Shown here piece after piece: positions 35,493-45,930 of a stretch of DNA of 64,000 bases. Position numbers and translations under genes: made by a program. Origin of the DNA: Bacteroides congonensis (GTDB lineage: Bacteria; Bacteroidota; Bacteroidia; Bacteroidales; Bacteroidaceae). The number at the start of each line of letters is the position of its first letter. Within the stretch, counting starts at the first letter, position 1. The stretch spans positions 1,093,760 through 1,157,759 of the forward strand of contig NZ_FQXY01000009.1 of assembly GCF_900130125.1 (NCBI RefSeq), in the 5' to 3' direction. Below the pieces are notes generated by a model. That model was not told the origin of the DNA. It saw only the letters and a list, made by a program, of their open reading frames with translations, and made no database searches.

Positions 35493-36845
35493 TTATATTT
35501 CTTCCAATGCGTCCAGTACATGTTCCGTATCCTCCGAAGAAGGACGGGACATATTGTTATTGATGATTTTACCCTCTTTATCCAACAAGATGAAACGAGG
35601 GATACCGTCAATGTTGTAAGCACGCTTAAAGCTACTTTGCGGACCGATGTGCAGTTGCACTCCTGCCAATTCACCGCTCTTCACCCGCTCTTCCCATTTC
35701 GTCTTGTCATAGTCGATGGAAAGTCCGAGAAAAACAATATCTTTTCCGGCAAAACGTTCTTCCAGTTTCTTCAAAAAAGGAAGTTCACGCTTACAAGGTG
35801 CACACCACGTAGCCCACATATCAATGTAGACATACTTTCCTTTAAAGTCCTTCAAAGAATATACCTTGCCGTCAACGTCCACCGCCTCAAAATCCGGAGA
35901 CGGTTTGCCGGGAGAAGCCAAATCCCACTTATCAAATTTCGCTTTATAATCGGCAAGCAATGCCGTATCCTTTACATACGTATGATATATATTTTCCATA
36001 TCGGTAATATCCTTGATGCCAAACTGGTCGACATGCGAAGCGGCTATATGATGCAACAGGGTTTGTTTCACCTTTTCACTCCGTACATTGTCGGCAATAT
36101 ACCGCATCTCAGCTACAGCCTTCGGATAATAACCGGCTACATTCCGATTGGCTTCATCAAGCACATGGGCAAGTTCAATCATGATAGTACGGTATTCGCG
36201 TACATCCACCCAGTCTTCATCCTCCACCCAATAGGCGCGAATGGCGTCATAATAGGCCTGCCCGGGACGATACGTGCTATCTTTCGAATAGGCATATCCC
36301 ACAGGATACATAATCAACGCGCTTCCGAATCCATAACGGATACGCCCTTCTTCCATTTTTTCGAACTTACCGATATTTCCCAACTGATGAGCATCCAATA
36401 ATTTCCGGCTTTCCTGTTCCTTTTGTTCAACCTTCTGTACAAACTCCGCCAATGGTAACACATAATTCTCCTCCGCCAATGGCATGAGCGTCACGCTGTT
36501 CAGGTAATCTACAACAGGTGACTTTTCTCCCTCAAACTTAAAAGTACGCAGATAGTCATTTCCGTCAAAAGTGATACGAGCCCTATCGCCTTTCTCTACA
36601 TAAACTTGTTTCTCCTGTTGCCCATAGAAAAGACGCGCATGTGCAGCTTCCACATCTCTCAATGTGAACACCGCATGTCCTTGTTCATCCAAAGGAATTT
36701 CACAGACTGTCATCTGATATACCAATACTACCTGCCGGAGAGTAGGATGCTGCACATCAAAGGTTATTTCAATATCATCCGGCTTGGTGGAAGGGGCGCA
36801 AGCACACGCCAAGAATATCCACATCAATAATAAATAGTTCTTCAT
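35493..36845 (-). CDS. TlpA-like thiol-disulfide oxidoreductase, lipoprotein
   Basis: 450 aa. Lipoprotein signal ending FLACAC. N-terminal beta domain (DUF4369-like, about 25-120), a helical middle (about 130-310), and a C-terminal thioredoxin fold with the redox pair in WATWCAPCKRELPFL at about 345 and a cis-Pro region IDGIPRFIL. It probably works in the periplasm on disulfide bonds of exported proteins. Such genes are frequent in Bacteroides SusCD operons driven by ECF sigma factors. It lies 41 bp after the PKD-like gene. Confidence 0.88.
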   Translation of the reverse strand: MKNYLLLMWIFLACACAPSTKPDDIEITFDVQHPTLRQVVLVYQMTVCEIPLDEQGHAVFTLRDVEAAHARLFYGQQEKQVYVEKGDRARITFDGNDYLRTFKFEGEKSPVVDYLNSVTLMPLAEENYVLPLAEFVQKVEQKEQESRKLLDAHQLGNIGKFEKMEEGRIRYGFGSALIMYPVGYAYSKDSTYRPGQAYYDAIRAYWVEDEDWVDVREYRTIMIELAHVLDEANRNVAGYYPKAVAEMRYIADNVRSEKVKQTLLHHIAASHVDQFGIKDITDMENIYHTYVKDTALLADYKAKFDKWDLASPGKPSPDFEAVDVDGKVYSLKDFKGKYVYIDMWATWCAPCKRELPFLKKLEERFAGKDIVFLGLSIDYDKTKWEERVKSGELAGVQLHIGPQSSFKRAYNIDGIPRFILLDKEGKIINNNMSRPSSEDTEHVLDALEEI

Positions 36846-36886
36846 ATTTTTATTTGAAATTAATTATATGTCTCGTTTCTTGTTTT

Positions 36887-38452
36887 TTATCTCTCCCGAT
36901 AAGTGACATCCACAATGTCTGTAAATCCTGTATATACGGCAGGAGTGACAGTAGAGAAATCACCTTCTCCGGACAACCCTTCATAGATTCTCAGTGTACC
37001 TTTTCCGTTCTTCGTACTGCCTACCACCAAATCAAACGAACGATTGGCATTCGCAGCTTTCTGGTAAAGGTTGAACTTAAGGCACGTAATTGTTTCCCCA
37101 CTCAACATAAACTGTTTTTCCGCTCTCAAAGGTTTCTCCGACAAGTCAACCCGGTAGAGTGTTCCGCCTACAGCATAATACATGTAGTTGCGCAAAGAAC
37201 TGAATGCATACAAGTTGCCCTCTTTCCCGATGTCGGTACAAGCAGACAAATCGCCATAATAAGCCCTGCCTATAATATAGGTACAGTCGGCAAACAACAT
37301 AAAATCACCTAACTGAATGCCATACAAATGCAGTTTGCCCCCTGTATCCTTCAAAAGTGTATAGGTGGTTCCCATCTTGGCATTGCCTGCATCATATTTA
37401 GTATTCTCCATATACACATACTCATAACCGACCGGATACTCCTCAAAAGCGTCGCCGACAACCTTATCACTGCCTTTCGCCTTTCTGGCTATCTCTTCCA
37501 TACCTGTGATTTCCTGTAAAGGCTCATATCCGCCCAACGCTTCCGAACGCATCATCGGACAGTAAGTTACAAAACGCTTGTTGTCGATATCGTACATCAG
37601 ATAAACCGCCGCATACATGGTAGCCCCCACATTGGCACCGACATGCGGAGCAACACCGAAATCTTTATTCACTTTCGTTCCATAAAGCCCGTCAATAGAT
37701 ATTGTCTCATTGTAATAAGCATCTGTTCCGCTCACCATCATTCTGCCAAATCCTGCCAAGGTGATGGAATAAGGACATAAGTCTGCCAATGTAGCTACCT
37801 CATATTTAAATTCATATTCTTCTTTCCAGATAAACTTGTTCTTACCTAAACGAGTGGCCCCCTGGTCTGTCAACAGATAGTAAGGCGAATCCTGAGCTGC
37901 GTATTTGGACAACCATTGTATCTTGCGCGGTCCCTGATATTCGGGCATATCTTTGTTGCTCTTCAAAAGGTCAGCGTAGGTCTCCCCCGTCACCGTAGAA
38001 ACCATATCCAAACGCGCCCGACCACCGTCAGAACAAAGCACCATCCAGCCTTCGGTCGTTGTATCACTCACGGTCAGTTGGTAATTTTTCTGCCAATAAA
38101 GCCCGGAGTCTTTTTCTTTCACGGTAAAATACAATGTATAGATACCTGCGGCAAGTTCTACCTGATAATCCAAATTCCGGTTTTCTCCGATGAGGGTCAC
38201 TTCGTTACTCTCATCCTGGTTGATGACCTTCCATTCATACTCATATTGGTCTTTCGGCCGGGCTGCAACCCCTAAGTCAGGATTCAGCCGCAAATGTTCA
38301 TACGTGAGTACGGAAAGATTATCCTCTACGCCCGAAATTTCAAGTTCGGCCAGTTCGTGATAATCATAATTTCCCTTATCCTCTGCACAAGCCATCGCCC
38401 CCAAGGAGAACAGGCTTACATATATAATCTTTTTCAGTCTCATCTTTCTCAA
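36887..38452 (-). CDS. PKD-like family lipoprotein
   Basis: 521 aa. Signal ending LGAMAC, then AEDKGNYDYHELAELEISGV, the hallmark opening of the Bacteroidetes PKD-like family that follows DUF4843 genes. An Ig/PKD-like domain (about 30-135; YEYEWKV, YTLYFTVKEKDSG) precedes a beta-propeller-like remainder. It overlaps the DUF4843 gene by 4 bp (ATGA). Likely surface exposed and part of the uptake complex; the ligand is not known. Confidence 0.85.
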   Translation of the reverse strand: MRKMRLKKIIYVSLFSLGAMACAEDKGNYDYHELAELEISGVEDNLSVLTYEHLRLNPDLGVAARPKDQYEYEWKVINQDESNEVTLIGENRNLDYQVELAAGIYTLYFTVKEKDSGLYWQKNYQLTVSDTTTEGWMVLCSDGGRARLDMVSTVTGETYADLLKSNKDMPEYQGPRKIQWLSKYAAQDSPYYLLTDQGATRLGKNKFIWKEEYEFKYEVATLADLCPYSITLAGFGRMMVSGTDAYYNETISIDGLYGTKVNKDFGVAPHVGANVGATMYAAVYLMYDIDNKRFVTYCPMMRSEALGGYEPLQEITGMEEIARKAKGSDKVVGDAFEEYPVGYEYVYMENTKYDAGNAKMGTTYTLLKDTGGKLHLYGIQLGDFMLFADCTYIIGRAYYGDLSACTDIGKEGNLYAFSSLRNYMYYAVGGTLYRVDLSEKPLRAEKQFMLSGETITCLKFNLYQKAANANRSFDLVVGSTKNGKGTLRIYEGLSGEGDFSTVTPAVYTGFTDIVDVTYRER

Positions 38453-39225
38453 TTATTACTTGTATCTCGAAAACTTAACGGTTCCCCGGTTTTAATATCC
38501 AGTACGTCTTTATCAAACTCTTCCCCCCGGTCACGTTTGGCAACCTCCCGGGCAACATACTCCGTCATCTCAGAGTAGATAAACAATTGCATGGAAAACG
38601 TTATCTTGGATGCATCATTGAAATCCGACGGTGCAATATCCAAGACCTTGCATATCAGTTCGAATTTCTGCTGCGAAAATTCCCCTATCAGCCCTTTCTC
38701 CCACGCTGAGGGGGGAGCAACAAACATATCGGAATAAATAATGCGGAAACACAACGTGGAAATGGTATCTCCATTCACCTGTACTTCTTCCGGCACCGGT
38801 AATGAGAAACAAGCATTCGGCAATATCTCCAATGCAATTGTCTTAGCTTCCTCCTTCAATCGAGGGGTTCTTTTAAGGACAACGGTATAGTTCAAGAATG
38901 TAGCTCCGGCAGGTAATTCCGCCTTATCCGGTAATGTATAATCTACTCCTTCTACTGCATCTTCCGAAGTGACACGCAACTCTATCGGTCGCGCATGAGA
39001 CACAGGACGACCCAATAACTGAATTTTTACCGGCACTTCCATTTCATCCGTATTTTCATACACAAAGGTCCGATTGACATTGTCGAGTAATGCACTGGAA
39101 GAGGATATATTGGCACGGTTGTTAAAGTAAATACCGTCAATCTCTTCAAAAGCCGCCGGAACTCTTTCATCACAAGCACTCAACGCCACCGCAGCCAACA
39201 GACTTGCATAAAGTATCTTTTTCAT
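38449..39225 (-). CDS. DUF4843-family lipoprotein
   Basis: 258 aa. Lipobox VALSAC. Contains the family pattern EIDGIYFNNR, VPVKIQLLGRPVSHARPIEL, VDYTLPDKAELPAGAT and FRIIYSDMFVAPPSAWEKGL. Members nearly always sit between SusD and PKD-like genes, as here. Role unknown; probably an outer-surface accessory of the SusCD complex. The 4-bp overlap with the next gene points to translational coupling. Confidence 0.85.
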   Translation of the reverse strand: MKKILYASLLAAVALSACDERVPAAFEEIDGIYFNNRANISSSSALLDNVNRTFVYENTDEMEVPVKIQLLGRPVSHARPIELRVTSEDAVEGVDYTLPDKAELPAGATFLNYTVVLKRTPRLKEEAKTIALEILPNACFSLPVPEEVQVNGDTISTLCFRIIYSDMFVAPPSAWEKGLIGEFSQQKFELICKVLDIAPSDFNDASKITFSMQLFIYSEMTEYVAREVAKRDRGEEFDKDVLDIKTGEPLSFRDTSNN

Positions 39226-39250
39226 TTTCTTTCTACATTTTCGTTATTAA

Positions 39251-40717
39251 TCAGTTCTCCGTCTCCGAATCGGGCAAAGGCACGATAAATATTTCATCAC
39301 TCGGCTCCGGATTTTTATTGGGTGTTGCAGAGTAGTAGATCCGGGAGAATAAACGTTTGTACAAAAAGAACAATTGCCCTTCCCCATACAACTCACGGAT
39401 ATATTCGTAAATAAGCATATCCCGGTTGAGAGTCTGCAAATTGGATATACCCCGATACTTACGAAGGGTATTGAGATATGAAATCCCCGCAGCCAAGTTA
39501 TCCGACTGGCTTTCCGTAGCTATCAGATACATTTCGCCAAGACGCAGCATAGGAATCATGGTATTCTCTATCTTTCCGACAGCAGCCATATCCGAATACT
39601 TGTAGAAGTATTTGTTGGCACCGACAGCCGTCCAGTTCACCTGATTGCGATAATCGTCCTGATTCCCTCCAGTAGCAATTCCTCCACCATAAATATAATT
39701 ATTCATCCAATCGGTCTCCATTCTGAACACACAACCCGGCAAACGGGCAGGGTCGTAATAATTTTTAAACAACAAGTTACGATTGGAATGAGACAACGCA
39801 AAGATGACTTCGGACGAGAAAATCCTGTCGGGATCTTCCGGCGAGCCAATCACCAGACTTTTATCCACGAAAGGAAATGTTCCGTTGTTGGCCGCTTTGA
39901 TTACTTCTGTCGAATAATTAAAAGCTCCCTCCCTGTCACCTGTATATAAACATACACGTGCCAACAAACCGGTCACTGCGTAATAGTTCAAACGCAACGC
40001 ACGGTAACGCAGAAAATTGCCGGAAGAATTTATATCGCTACTCATCATCGTGCCTTCTGTTATAATCGGGTCGTACGCAAGGAGAATACGCGCCTCTTTC
40101 AAGTCGGCTACAATATTCCGGGCAACCTCTACAGCAGGAAGCGGACTCTCCGGGATATTTTTCTGCGATGTATAGTAAGGAATACTTGCTTTTTCTTTAT
40201 CCCGTGAATATACGGGGCCAAACAAACGTAACATATCAAAATGAAGCATGGCTCTCAATGCCAGTGCTTCCCCACGGACAATCCCATAATTATCGTCAGT
40301 AAACAATGCCTCATTCCCTTCCAGATTCTCCAGAATTTTATTACAGTTCAAAATTAATGAATAGGCTTTATCCCATGTGGCACTCAGCCGCGAACGCCAA
40401 TAGTCCGTACCATATTCATAGTTACTCAAATCTTTGTAATTACCCCATACCATATTGTCCGTACCGATAGCATAGGCCCCTCCCATAACTTCAACCATTT
40501 CTACAGAAAGGGCACTACCATACAAGGCTTCATGGTTCAATTCGATATATACCCCGTTCAGAAGTTTGAAGAATCCCTCTTCGGAAGACAGTAATTCTTC
40601 TTCCGATATCTGATCGTAAGGTTTCACATCCAACCATCCACTGCATCCGCTAAACAAGAAAAGGAAACAACAGGCTACCGCAATATATATTTTTCTATTA
40701 TTCATCATTCGTTTCAT
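39251..40717 (-). CDS. SusD/RagB-family lipoprotein
   Basis: 488 aa. Signal ending FLFSGC. SusD features: WLDVKPYDQISEEELLSSEE at the mature N terminus, ALALRAMLHFDMLRLFG, and RLGEMYLIATESQSDNLAAG near residue 390. It starts 22 bp after the SusC stop. Compared with SusD proteins of the first operon it is shorter, as is usual for sigma-controlled SusCD pairs that may take up host or peptide-linked ligands; the ligand is not determined. Confidence 0.93.
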   Translation of the reverse strand: MKRMMNNRKIYIAVACCFLFLFSGCSGWLDVKPYDQISEEELLSSEEGFFKLLNGVYIELNHEALYGSALSVEMVEVMGGAYAIGTDNMVWGNYKDLSNYEYGTDYWRSRLSATWDKAYSLILNCNKILENLEGNEALFTDDNYGIVRGEALALRAMLHFDMLRLFGPVYSRDKEKASIPYYTSQKNIPESPLPAVEVARNIVADLKEARILLAYDPIITEGTMMSSDINSSGNFLRYRALRLNYYAVTGLLARVCLYTGDREGAFNYSTEVIKAANNGTFPFVDKSLVIGSPEDPDRIFSSEVIFALSHSNRNLLFKNYYDPARLPGCVFRMETDWMNNYIYGGGIATGGNQDDYRNQVNWTAVGANKYFYKYSDMAAVGKIENTMIPMLRLGEMYLIATESQSDNLAAGISYLNTLRKYRGISNLQTLNRDMLIYEYIRELYGEGQLFFLYKRLFSRIYYSATPNKNPEPSDEIFIVPLPDSETEN

Positions 40718-40739
40718 TATTATTCCAGTTTATTACATT

Positions 40740-43700
40740 CTAAAAAGTAGCTCCTATCGAAAAAGAGACGGTACGCGCAAACGGATAGTCGATACCTCTT
40801 TCATTTTTAACGGTCGACCAACGGAACAAATCATTCATATTCGCCTGCAAGGTCAATGCCGACAATCCGATTCTCTTGACAAAACTCTGTGTAAACTCAT
40901 AGCCGACATTCACCGACTCACAACTAAGTGTATTTTCGTCCATCACAAAACGAGACGATTTATCCGTTTTCTGTACTAACGAAACCCCTTTAAACTGTGC
41001 TTCGCGGTTCGACTCCGACCAACGGTCGTACAAAGCACGCTTATCCTGATTGTTATACACCTCTTCCGTACCAATATTCTCGACTTTCTGGAACAATGAA
41101 GTATTGAACACCTGCCCTCCTAACTGATAACGGAAATAACAGCCGAGACTAAATCCTTTATAATAAAAAGTGGTTCCAAATACACCTTCCAGTTTCGGTT
41201 CGGTATCCCCTACCACCACTTCATCACTTACATCATAACTGAACGAATAAGAACCGTCTTTTTTAATAAACAACTCCTTGCCGGTAGCAGGATCGATTCC
41301 AGCCGAGCGTACCGCCCATATAGCAGTCGGGCTACCACCGTCATAATAGCGGACAGTGCCTGCCAACGAAGCCCTGCCGCTCTCATTCAAAGCACTGAAC
41401 GAGTTGCCTATATTCGCATAACTTGCTGTCGCATGTGTTGCATTCACACTAATGTTCCAGTTAATACGTTGTTCGGGCATATAAACGGGAGAAAACTTGA
41501 CTGTCGCTTCCCACCCCCGGGTTTTCTGTGTGCCGGCATTCATTGCCATGCTTTTTACTCCCATCGAACCGGGAGTGGTAATGATTGCCAATAAAGGATC
41601 GGTGTTTTTCCAATAATAATCGAACGTAACATTCAAACGGTTACCCCACATGCTCAGGTCAGTTCCGATATTATAGTTAATAGTCTCCTGCCATGCCAGT
41701 TCCTTATTGCCCAAAGCATTAAGGATAACACCTGTCCCGAACACGTTGGTCATCCATCCGTTAAACATATAGGTAGAATAAGCCTGATAGGCCGCAAAAT
41801 TCTGATTACCGGGATTACCGACCGAAGCTCTCAGCTTCAGTAACTGGATTAAATCGTTATTCTTCATGAATCCCTCATTATGCATATTCCATCCCAAACC
41901 TATCGACCACGTATTCCTGAAACGATTGTCCGTTCCGAACATCGATGCACCATCGTTACGATAATTGAAATCCAGCAAATAACGGTTATCATACGCATAT
42001 CCCCCATTGATATAGAAACTGGCCGCACGTTTCTGATTCTCACGGTATTTCGGTTTTCCGCCATCGGGATAGCCATTGGCAAAGGAAGGAGCAGCAAACT
42101 GATCTTCCGTAAAACCATTTGCCGAATAACCGTTCATTGTATTCTTATTACTACTGAAATTAAAGCCCGCTACGGCATTCACCATATGTTTGTCTGCGAA
42201 AAGTTTACCAAACGTCGCGGCAAAATCCCCTTCATATACCATACTCTTTGTCAGCGAATGAGTAAACAATCCTTTCTCATTTTCTCCCACATCATCAAAC
42301 TGTGAATGTTGCGGAGAAAGACGCGTGTCTTGGGTGATATCATTCTTTGTCATACCAAACTTGGCTCTTACGCGAAAATCATGCGTAGCAAACCACTCTA
42401 TAATAAAATTATTGGTAAACCCGAATTCCTCACCCTTATCATAATTATTCAAATGCGCATTCCATAAAGGATTGGCCACCGGAAAATCGTCAATTCCGGA
42501 CGAAGGATAATATAAGTACTTGTTTATTTTCCCATCTGCGCCGTACTTCTCGTAGTAAGGATTCGCTTGTGCATACTCTTCGAAAGAGACAGACGGGTCA
42601 TTGGTATGTACATAATCAATCGTCAGTTTATTACTGAACTGGAATTTCCCTGTACGATAGATTAAATCTAAATTTCCTCCTATCGTCTGTCGGTCGGAAC
42701 CCTTCATGACACCCTGTACCTGTCCGAAACTCAGCCCTATTCCATAACGAATCTTTTCTTCTCCTCCTTCAGCATACAAATTATGCTTATGGGTAAAGCC
42801 TGTACGAATAGGTTCGCTCAACCAGTACGTATCTACTCCGCGGGCTATATTACGCAAACGAGCATTATACAAACTATCCAACCGTATCTGGTCAAAAGGG
42901 CTGCCTGCCTTATTCTTATATATTCCAGCCCGATCTTCAAACATTAATTTTTCACGGGCATTCATCAGATTGTAATCTGTCAAATCTGCCACAGTCACTC
43001 CATAATCGCCTTTATAAGAGAGTTGCAGTCGTCCTTTTGCCGGTGCTTTCGTCTCAATAACAACCACACCATTGGAAGCTTTAGAACCATAAATGGCCGT
43101 AGAAGCCGCATCTTTCAAAATGGTTACGGAAGCCACACGGTTCATATTAAGATTCATCACCGTTTCCAATGTTGTCTCGAAGCCATCCAAAATAAACAAC
43201 GGCTGATTGGGATCGGTTCCATACTCTTCCTTAAGCCCCATCACACTGCTTTTGCCACGAATCTCAATATCCGGCATACGATTCGGATTAGAACCGAACT
43301 GATTGTTTTCCATTATCTTGAAAGAAGGGTCGAGCGTTTTCAAACTTTGAATGACATTTTGTGAACCCACCGATTTCAATTCATCTCCTTTAAAAGTAGT
43401 GGAAGCTCCGGTGAAACTCTCCTTCTTACGCTGATAGATACCGGTAACCACCACATCATTAATCTCCATCAGTTTCTGGTGCATGACAATATGTGACAAC
43501 ATAGCTGCATTCTTACCGTTAAAATGCTTTATTTGCGATTCATAACCTACAAAGGAAAAGCTTATATCACAACCGTCTACCGGAAGTGTCAGGACAAACT
43601 CGCCATTTAAGTCTGTGGCAGTCCCTCCCAATGCATCGCCTACAACTACCGTTACTCCAATCATAGGCGAATGGTCTGCAGCATCCACCACCTTCCCGCG

Positions 43701-44078
43701 TATCTCAATCTCTTTTTTCTCAACCGGCTTTTTCTCTTCCGAAACAGAACGCCGCAAAATCACAATTGTCCGGTTTTCAGTCTTAAAGGTAAAATCCGTA
43801 CCGGATAGAACTTCCTGTAATGCTTGTGTCAAAGGAACCTCTCGAAAATGGGCATCTACCCTTTTGGTACACTCCGCCAACTGCTTCGAATTATAAAAGA
43901 ATTCATACCCCGTTGCAGCACTCATTTTCTTCAACGCTTCGGTAACAGTAGCTCTTTTCAACTGTAAATTCACTTTATGCTGGGCATGAAGCACTTGATA
44001 ACATCCACAAAGAATGAAAAGCAAAATAAACTTCCTCCAGTCCAATCCTCTTTTTTTCATAAATATACTATGATTCAT
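40740..44078 (-). CDS. SusC/RagA-family TonB-dependent transporter with STN signalling domain
   Basis: 1112 aa. After the signal peptide (LHAQ) comes an STN domain at about 38-108 (LQLKRATVTEALKKMSAATG), which contacts FecR-type anti-sigma factors. Then a CarboxypepD-regulatory-like domain (IRGKVVDAADHSPMIGVTVV), the plug with PDIEIRGKSSVMG and VTILKDAASTAIYGSKASNG, and the barrel. It both imports the ligand and signals its presence. The FecR gene ends 2 bp upstream, so signal and sensor genes are tightly coupled. Start could also be ATG 18 bp downstream (MKKRGLDWRKF). Confidence 0.95.
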   Translation of the reverse strand: MNHSIFMKKRGLDWRKFILLFILCGCYQVLHAQHKVNLQLKRATVTEALKKMSAATGYEFFYNSKQLAECTKRVDAHFREVPLTQALQEVLSGTDFTFKTENRTIVILRRSVSEEKKPVEKKEIEIRGKVVDAADHSPMIGVTVVVGDALGGTATDLNGEFVLTLPVDGCDISFSFVGYESQIKHFNGKNAAMLSHIVMHQKLMEINDVVVTGIYQRKKESFTGASTTFKGDELKSVGSQNVIQSLKTLDPSFKIMENNQFGSNPNRMPDIEIRGKSSVMGLKEEYGTDPNQPLFILDGFETTLETVMNLNMNRVASVTILKDAASTAIYGSKASNGVVVIETKAPAKGRLQLSYKGDYGVTVADLTDYNLMNAREKLMFEDRAGIYKNKAGSPFDQIRLDSLYNARLRNIARGVDTYWLSEPIRTGFTHKHNLYAEGGEEKIRYGIGLSFGQVQGVMKGSDRQTIGGNLDLIYRTGKFQFSNKLTIDYVHTNDPSVSFEEYAQANPYYEKYGADGKINKYLYYPSSGIDDFPVANPLWNAHLNNYDKGEEFGFTNNFIIEWFATHDFRVRAKFGMTKNDITQDTRLSPQHSQFDDVGENEKGLFTHSLTKSMVYEGDFAATFGKLFADKHMVNAVAGFNFSSNKNTMNGYSANGFTEDQFAAPSFANGYPDGGKPKYRENQKRAASFYINGGYAYDNRYLLDFNYRNDGASMFGTDNRFRNTWSIGLGWNMHNEGFMKNNDLIQLLKLRASVGNPGNQNFAAYQAYSTYMFNGWMTNVFGTGVILNALGNKELAWQETINYNIGTDLSMWGNRLNVTFDYYWKNTDPLLAIITTPGSMGVKSMAMNAGTQKTRGWEATVKFSPVYMPEQRINWNISVNATHATASYANIGNSFSALNESGRASLAGTVRYYDGGSPTAIWAVRSAGIDPATGKELFIKKDGSYSFSYDVSDEVVVGDTEPKLEGVFGTTFYYKGFSLGCYFRYQLGGQVFNTSLFQKVENIGTEEVYNNQDKRALYDRWSESNREAQFKGVSLVQKTDKSSRFVMDENTLSCESVNVGYEFTQSFVKRIGLSALTLQANMNDLFRWSTVKNERGIDYPFARTVSFSIGATF

Positions 44079-44079
44079 A

Positions 44080-45159
44080 TTACTTCAGTTTGATAACCCC
44101 ATCTTCTACCTGACACACTATTCCGGCAGTTTCAGCCATCAGACGGGTAATATAATCCACCCCACGCTCATAACTTATCTTACCGGAAAAGGCACAGGAT
44201 TTCAAACGATCATCCACTTCAATCCGTATGCCATACAAACGGGATAAACGCAAAGCCAGAGTTTCCAGACACTCGTCCTCAAAATAAATCCACCCATCTT
44301 TCCAAGCAACAAAAGCTGATGCATCCACATGGGCAACCTCTGTTTTCCCCTTGCTGCAATCCAATGTAACCTGTTGGTCGGGAGCCAGAACAATAGCCTC
44401 CTGTTCCTGATGAAAAGAATAACTTATTTTTCCGGATAATAAGGTAGTAACATGTTCTTTACTTTCCGGGTAAGCATTTACATTAAAACTTGTCCCCAGC
44501 ACCCGAATGGATTCATTGGCTCCCACTTCAACATAAAAGGGCATCTCCTCGTCACGCTTTACCTCAAAAAAAGCTTCACCGACAAGTTTCACCCGACGTT
44601 CCTTTTTACCCTCGAAAGAAGCCGGATATTCTAATGAAGAAGATGCATTAAGCCATACTTGCGTACCGTCCGACAAAGTCATCTGAAAATGTTTACCGGC
44701 AGGAACTTCCAACTTAAGCATACGTTTTCCTGTCAAAGCAAGCTTTTCTCCTTCAGAAGTATGCAATGAAATATTATCTGATATATGCTGGATAGAGGCG
44801 GCACTGTCCAAAGAAATGTATTGCTCGCCATCCATTGTAAGAATCACCTGGCTGTCATCAATTGTCACCCCCAGCTCACGCAACTGTGCTATGGCCTCCG
44901 AAGTGGGGACAACCTCCAAGTTCGCATGAAGAATAAAGAAAAAAATCATCAAGACAGCAGCTATGCCTCCTCCCGTTACTATCCGGTTTCTGCGCCTTGC
45001 GTTAGTTTTACGACGAATCCGTTTTTGCAGTTCCTCAAAATCTGTATCCAAAGAAACATCACTATCAGAAGATTCAACCTCATGTGCCCACAAGTGTTCC
45101 AATAACTCAGTCTCATCTTCTCCAATTTCCCGTTTGGGTATATTATACTTCATATTCAT
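44080..45159 (-). CDS. FecR-family anti-sigma factor
   Basis: 359 aa. Cytoplasmic N-terminal part (about 1-80) that binds the sigma factor, one membrane helix (GGGIAAVLMIFFFILHANL, about 88-108), the periplasmic FecR domain (about 130-240; KLEVPAGKHFQMTLSDGTQV, WLNASSSLEYPASF) and a C-terminal DUF4974-like domain (about 275-355; FEDECLETLALRLSRLYGI). It holds the ECF sigma factor until the STN domain of the SusC protein signals ligand. Alternative start MKYN at 45153. Confidence 0.93.
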   Translation of the reverse strand: MNMKYNIPKREIGEDETELLEHLWAHEVESSDSDVSLDTDFEELQKRIRRKTNARRRNRIVTGGGIAAVLMIFFFILHANLEVVPTSEAIAQLRELGVTIDDSQVILTMDGEQYISLDSAASIQHISDNISLHTSEGEKLALTGKRMLKLEVPAGKHFQMTLSDGTQVWLNASSSLEYPASFEGKKERRVKLVGEAFFEVKRDEEMPFYVEVGANESIRVLGTSFNVNAYPESKEHVTTLLSGKISYSFHQEQEAIVLAPDQQVTLDCSKGKTEVAHVDASAFVAWKDGWIYFEDECLETLALRLSRLYGIRIEVDDRLKSCAFSGKISYERGVDYITRLMAETAGIVCQVEDGVIKLK

Positions 45160-45232
45160 AGTATATTAATTAAATGATATACTATATATATACAGCAAGT
45201 ACAGAAATCACGTACTTCCCAAAAGGATTTTT

Positions 45233-45781
45233 TTAGAAAAAACTTATTTTATCTATTTCGCCCCTCAATTTCTTCTTGGCTTTATACAGAATTGTTTCTA
45301 CCGTACGAATAGATATAGACAGCTCTTCCGCAATAACAGCATTCTTCTTCTCTTCCCAATAACTCATCCGAAGCACCTTCCGACTTCGTTCCGGCAACCG
45401 CTCTATAGAATGCATCAGTCTTTTCACCCTATGCATTATTTCCGATGACTCTCCATCCACCTGATTCAATTCCCACATTGCCTTATCTTCACGCATCCGG
45501 CGCGCTTCCTCCAACTGCAATAGCCGAAGAGAATTATTATGAACCGCCCTTAGTAAATAACATCGAAGCGATTTATTCTCATCCAAAGTCTTGCGATTTA
45601 ACCAAACTGCCATAAAAATATCCTGCACAACTTCACAAGCCGATTCTTTGTCTTGCAGGATTTTAAACGCATAGGCACGCAACGGACAGCAATATGCTTT
45701 GTAAACAAATTCAAAAGCAGATTGGTCTCCTTCTTTCAGCGCTTTTACTATCCTGCTATTATCCTTTAATTCTTTCGGCAT
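45233..45781 (-). CDS. ECF RNA polymerase sigma factor
   Basis: 182 aa from ATG at 45781 (MPKELKDNSRIVKALKEGDQ). The longer frame to 45844 would start upstream of the promoter and is rejected. Region 2: SAFEFVYKAYCCPLRAYAFK and EVVQDIFMAVW; region 4: SIERLPERSRKVLRMSYWEE and ISIRTVETILYKAKKKL. It likely activates the FecR-SusC-SusD operon that follows 74 bp downstream, and is itself under FecR control. Confidence 0.93.
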   Translation of the reverse strand: MPKELKDNSRIVKALKEGDQSAFEFVYKAYCCPLRAYAFKILQDKESACEVVQDIFMAVWLNRKTLDENKSLRCYLLRAVHNNSLRLLQLEEARRMREDKAMWELNQVDGESSEIMHRVKRLMHSIERLPERSRKVLRMSYWEEKKNAVIAEELSISIRTVETILYKAKKKLRGEIDKISFF

Positions 45782-45814
45782 GACAATTTGTTCGTAAAAA
45801 AAGAATATTTTAAG

Positions 45815-45844
45815 CAAAGTTACTAAAAGTGATGTTATAAACAA
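45815..45844 (-). promoter_or_regulatory. promoter of the ECF sigma gene
   Basis: Minus strand TTG (45842-45844), a 19-nt gap and TAACTTTG (45815-45822): a housekeeping-type Bacteroides promoter. The resulting leader is short, which supports the start at 45781. Confidence 0.65.
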
Positions 45845-45930
45845 TGTTTTTGCGCACTTTTTCTCCCCAACTAGTCATTTATAGAAAAATATCAATATCC
45901 CACTATAGAAAATAATAGAAACAAAACAAG

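Noticed and set aside
45181..45232. Transposon or phage insertion near the sigma/FecR junction
   Set aside because: The 73-bp gap is plain AT-rich spacer with no repeats.
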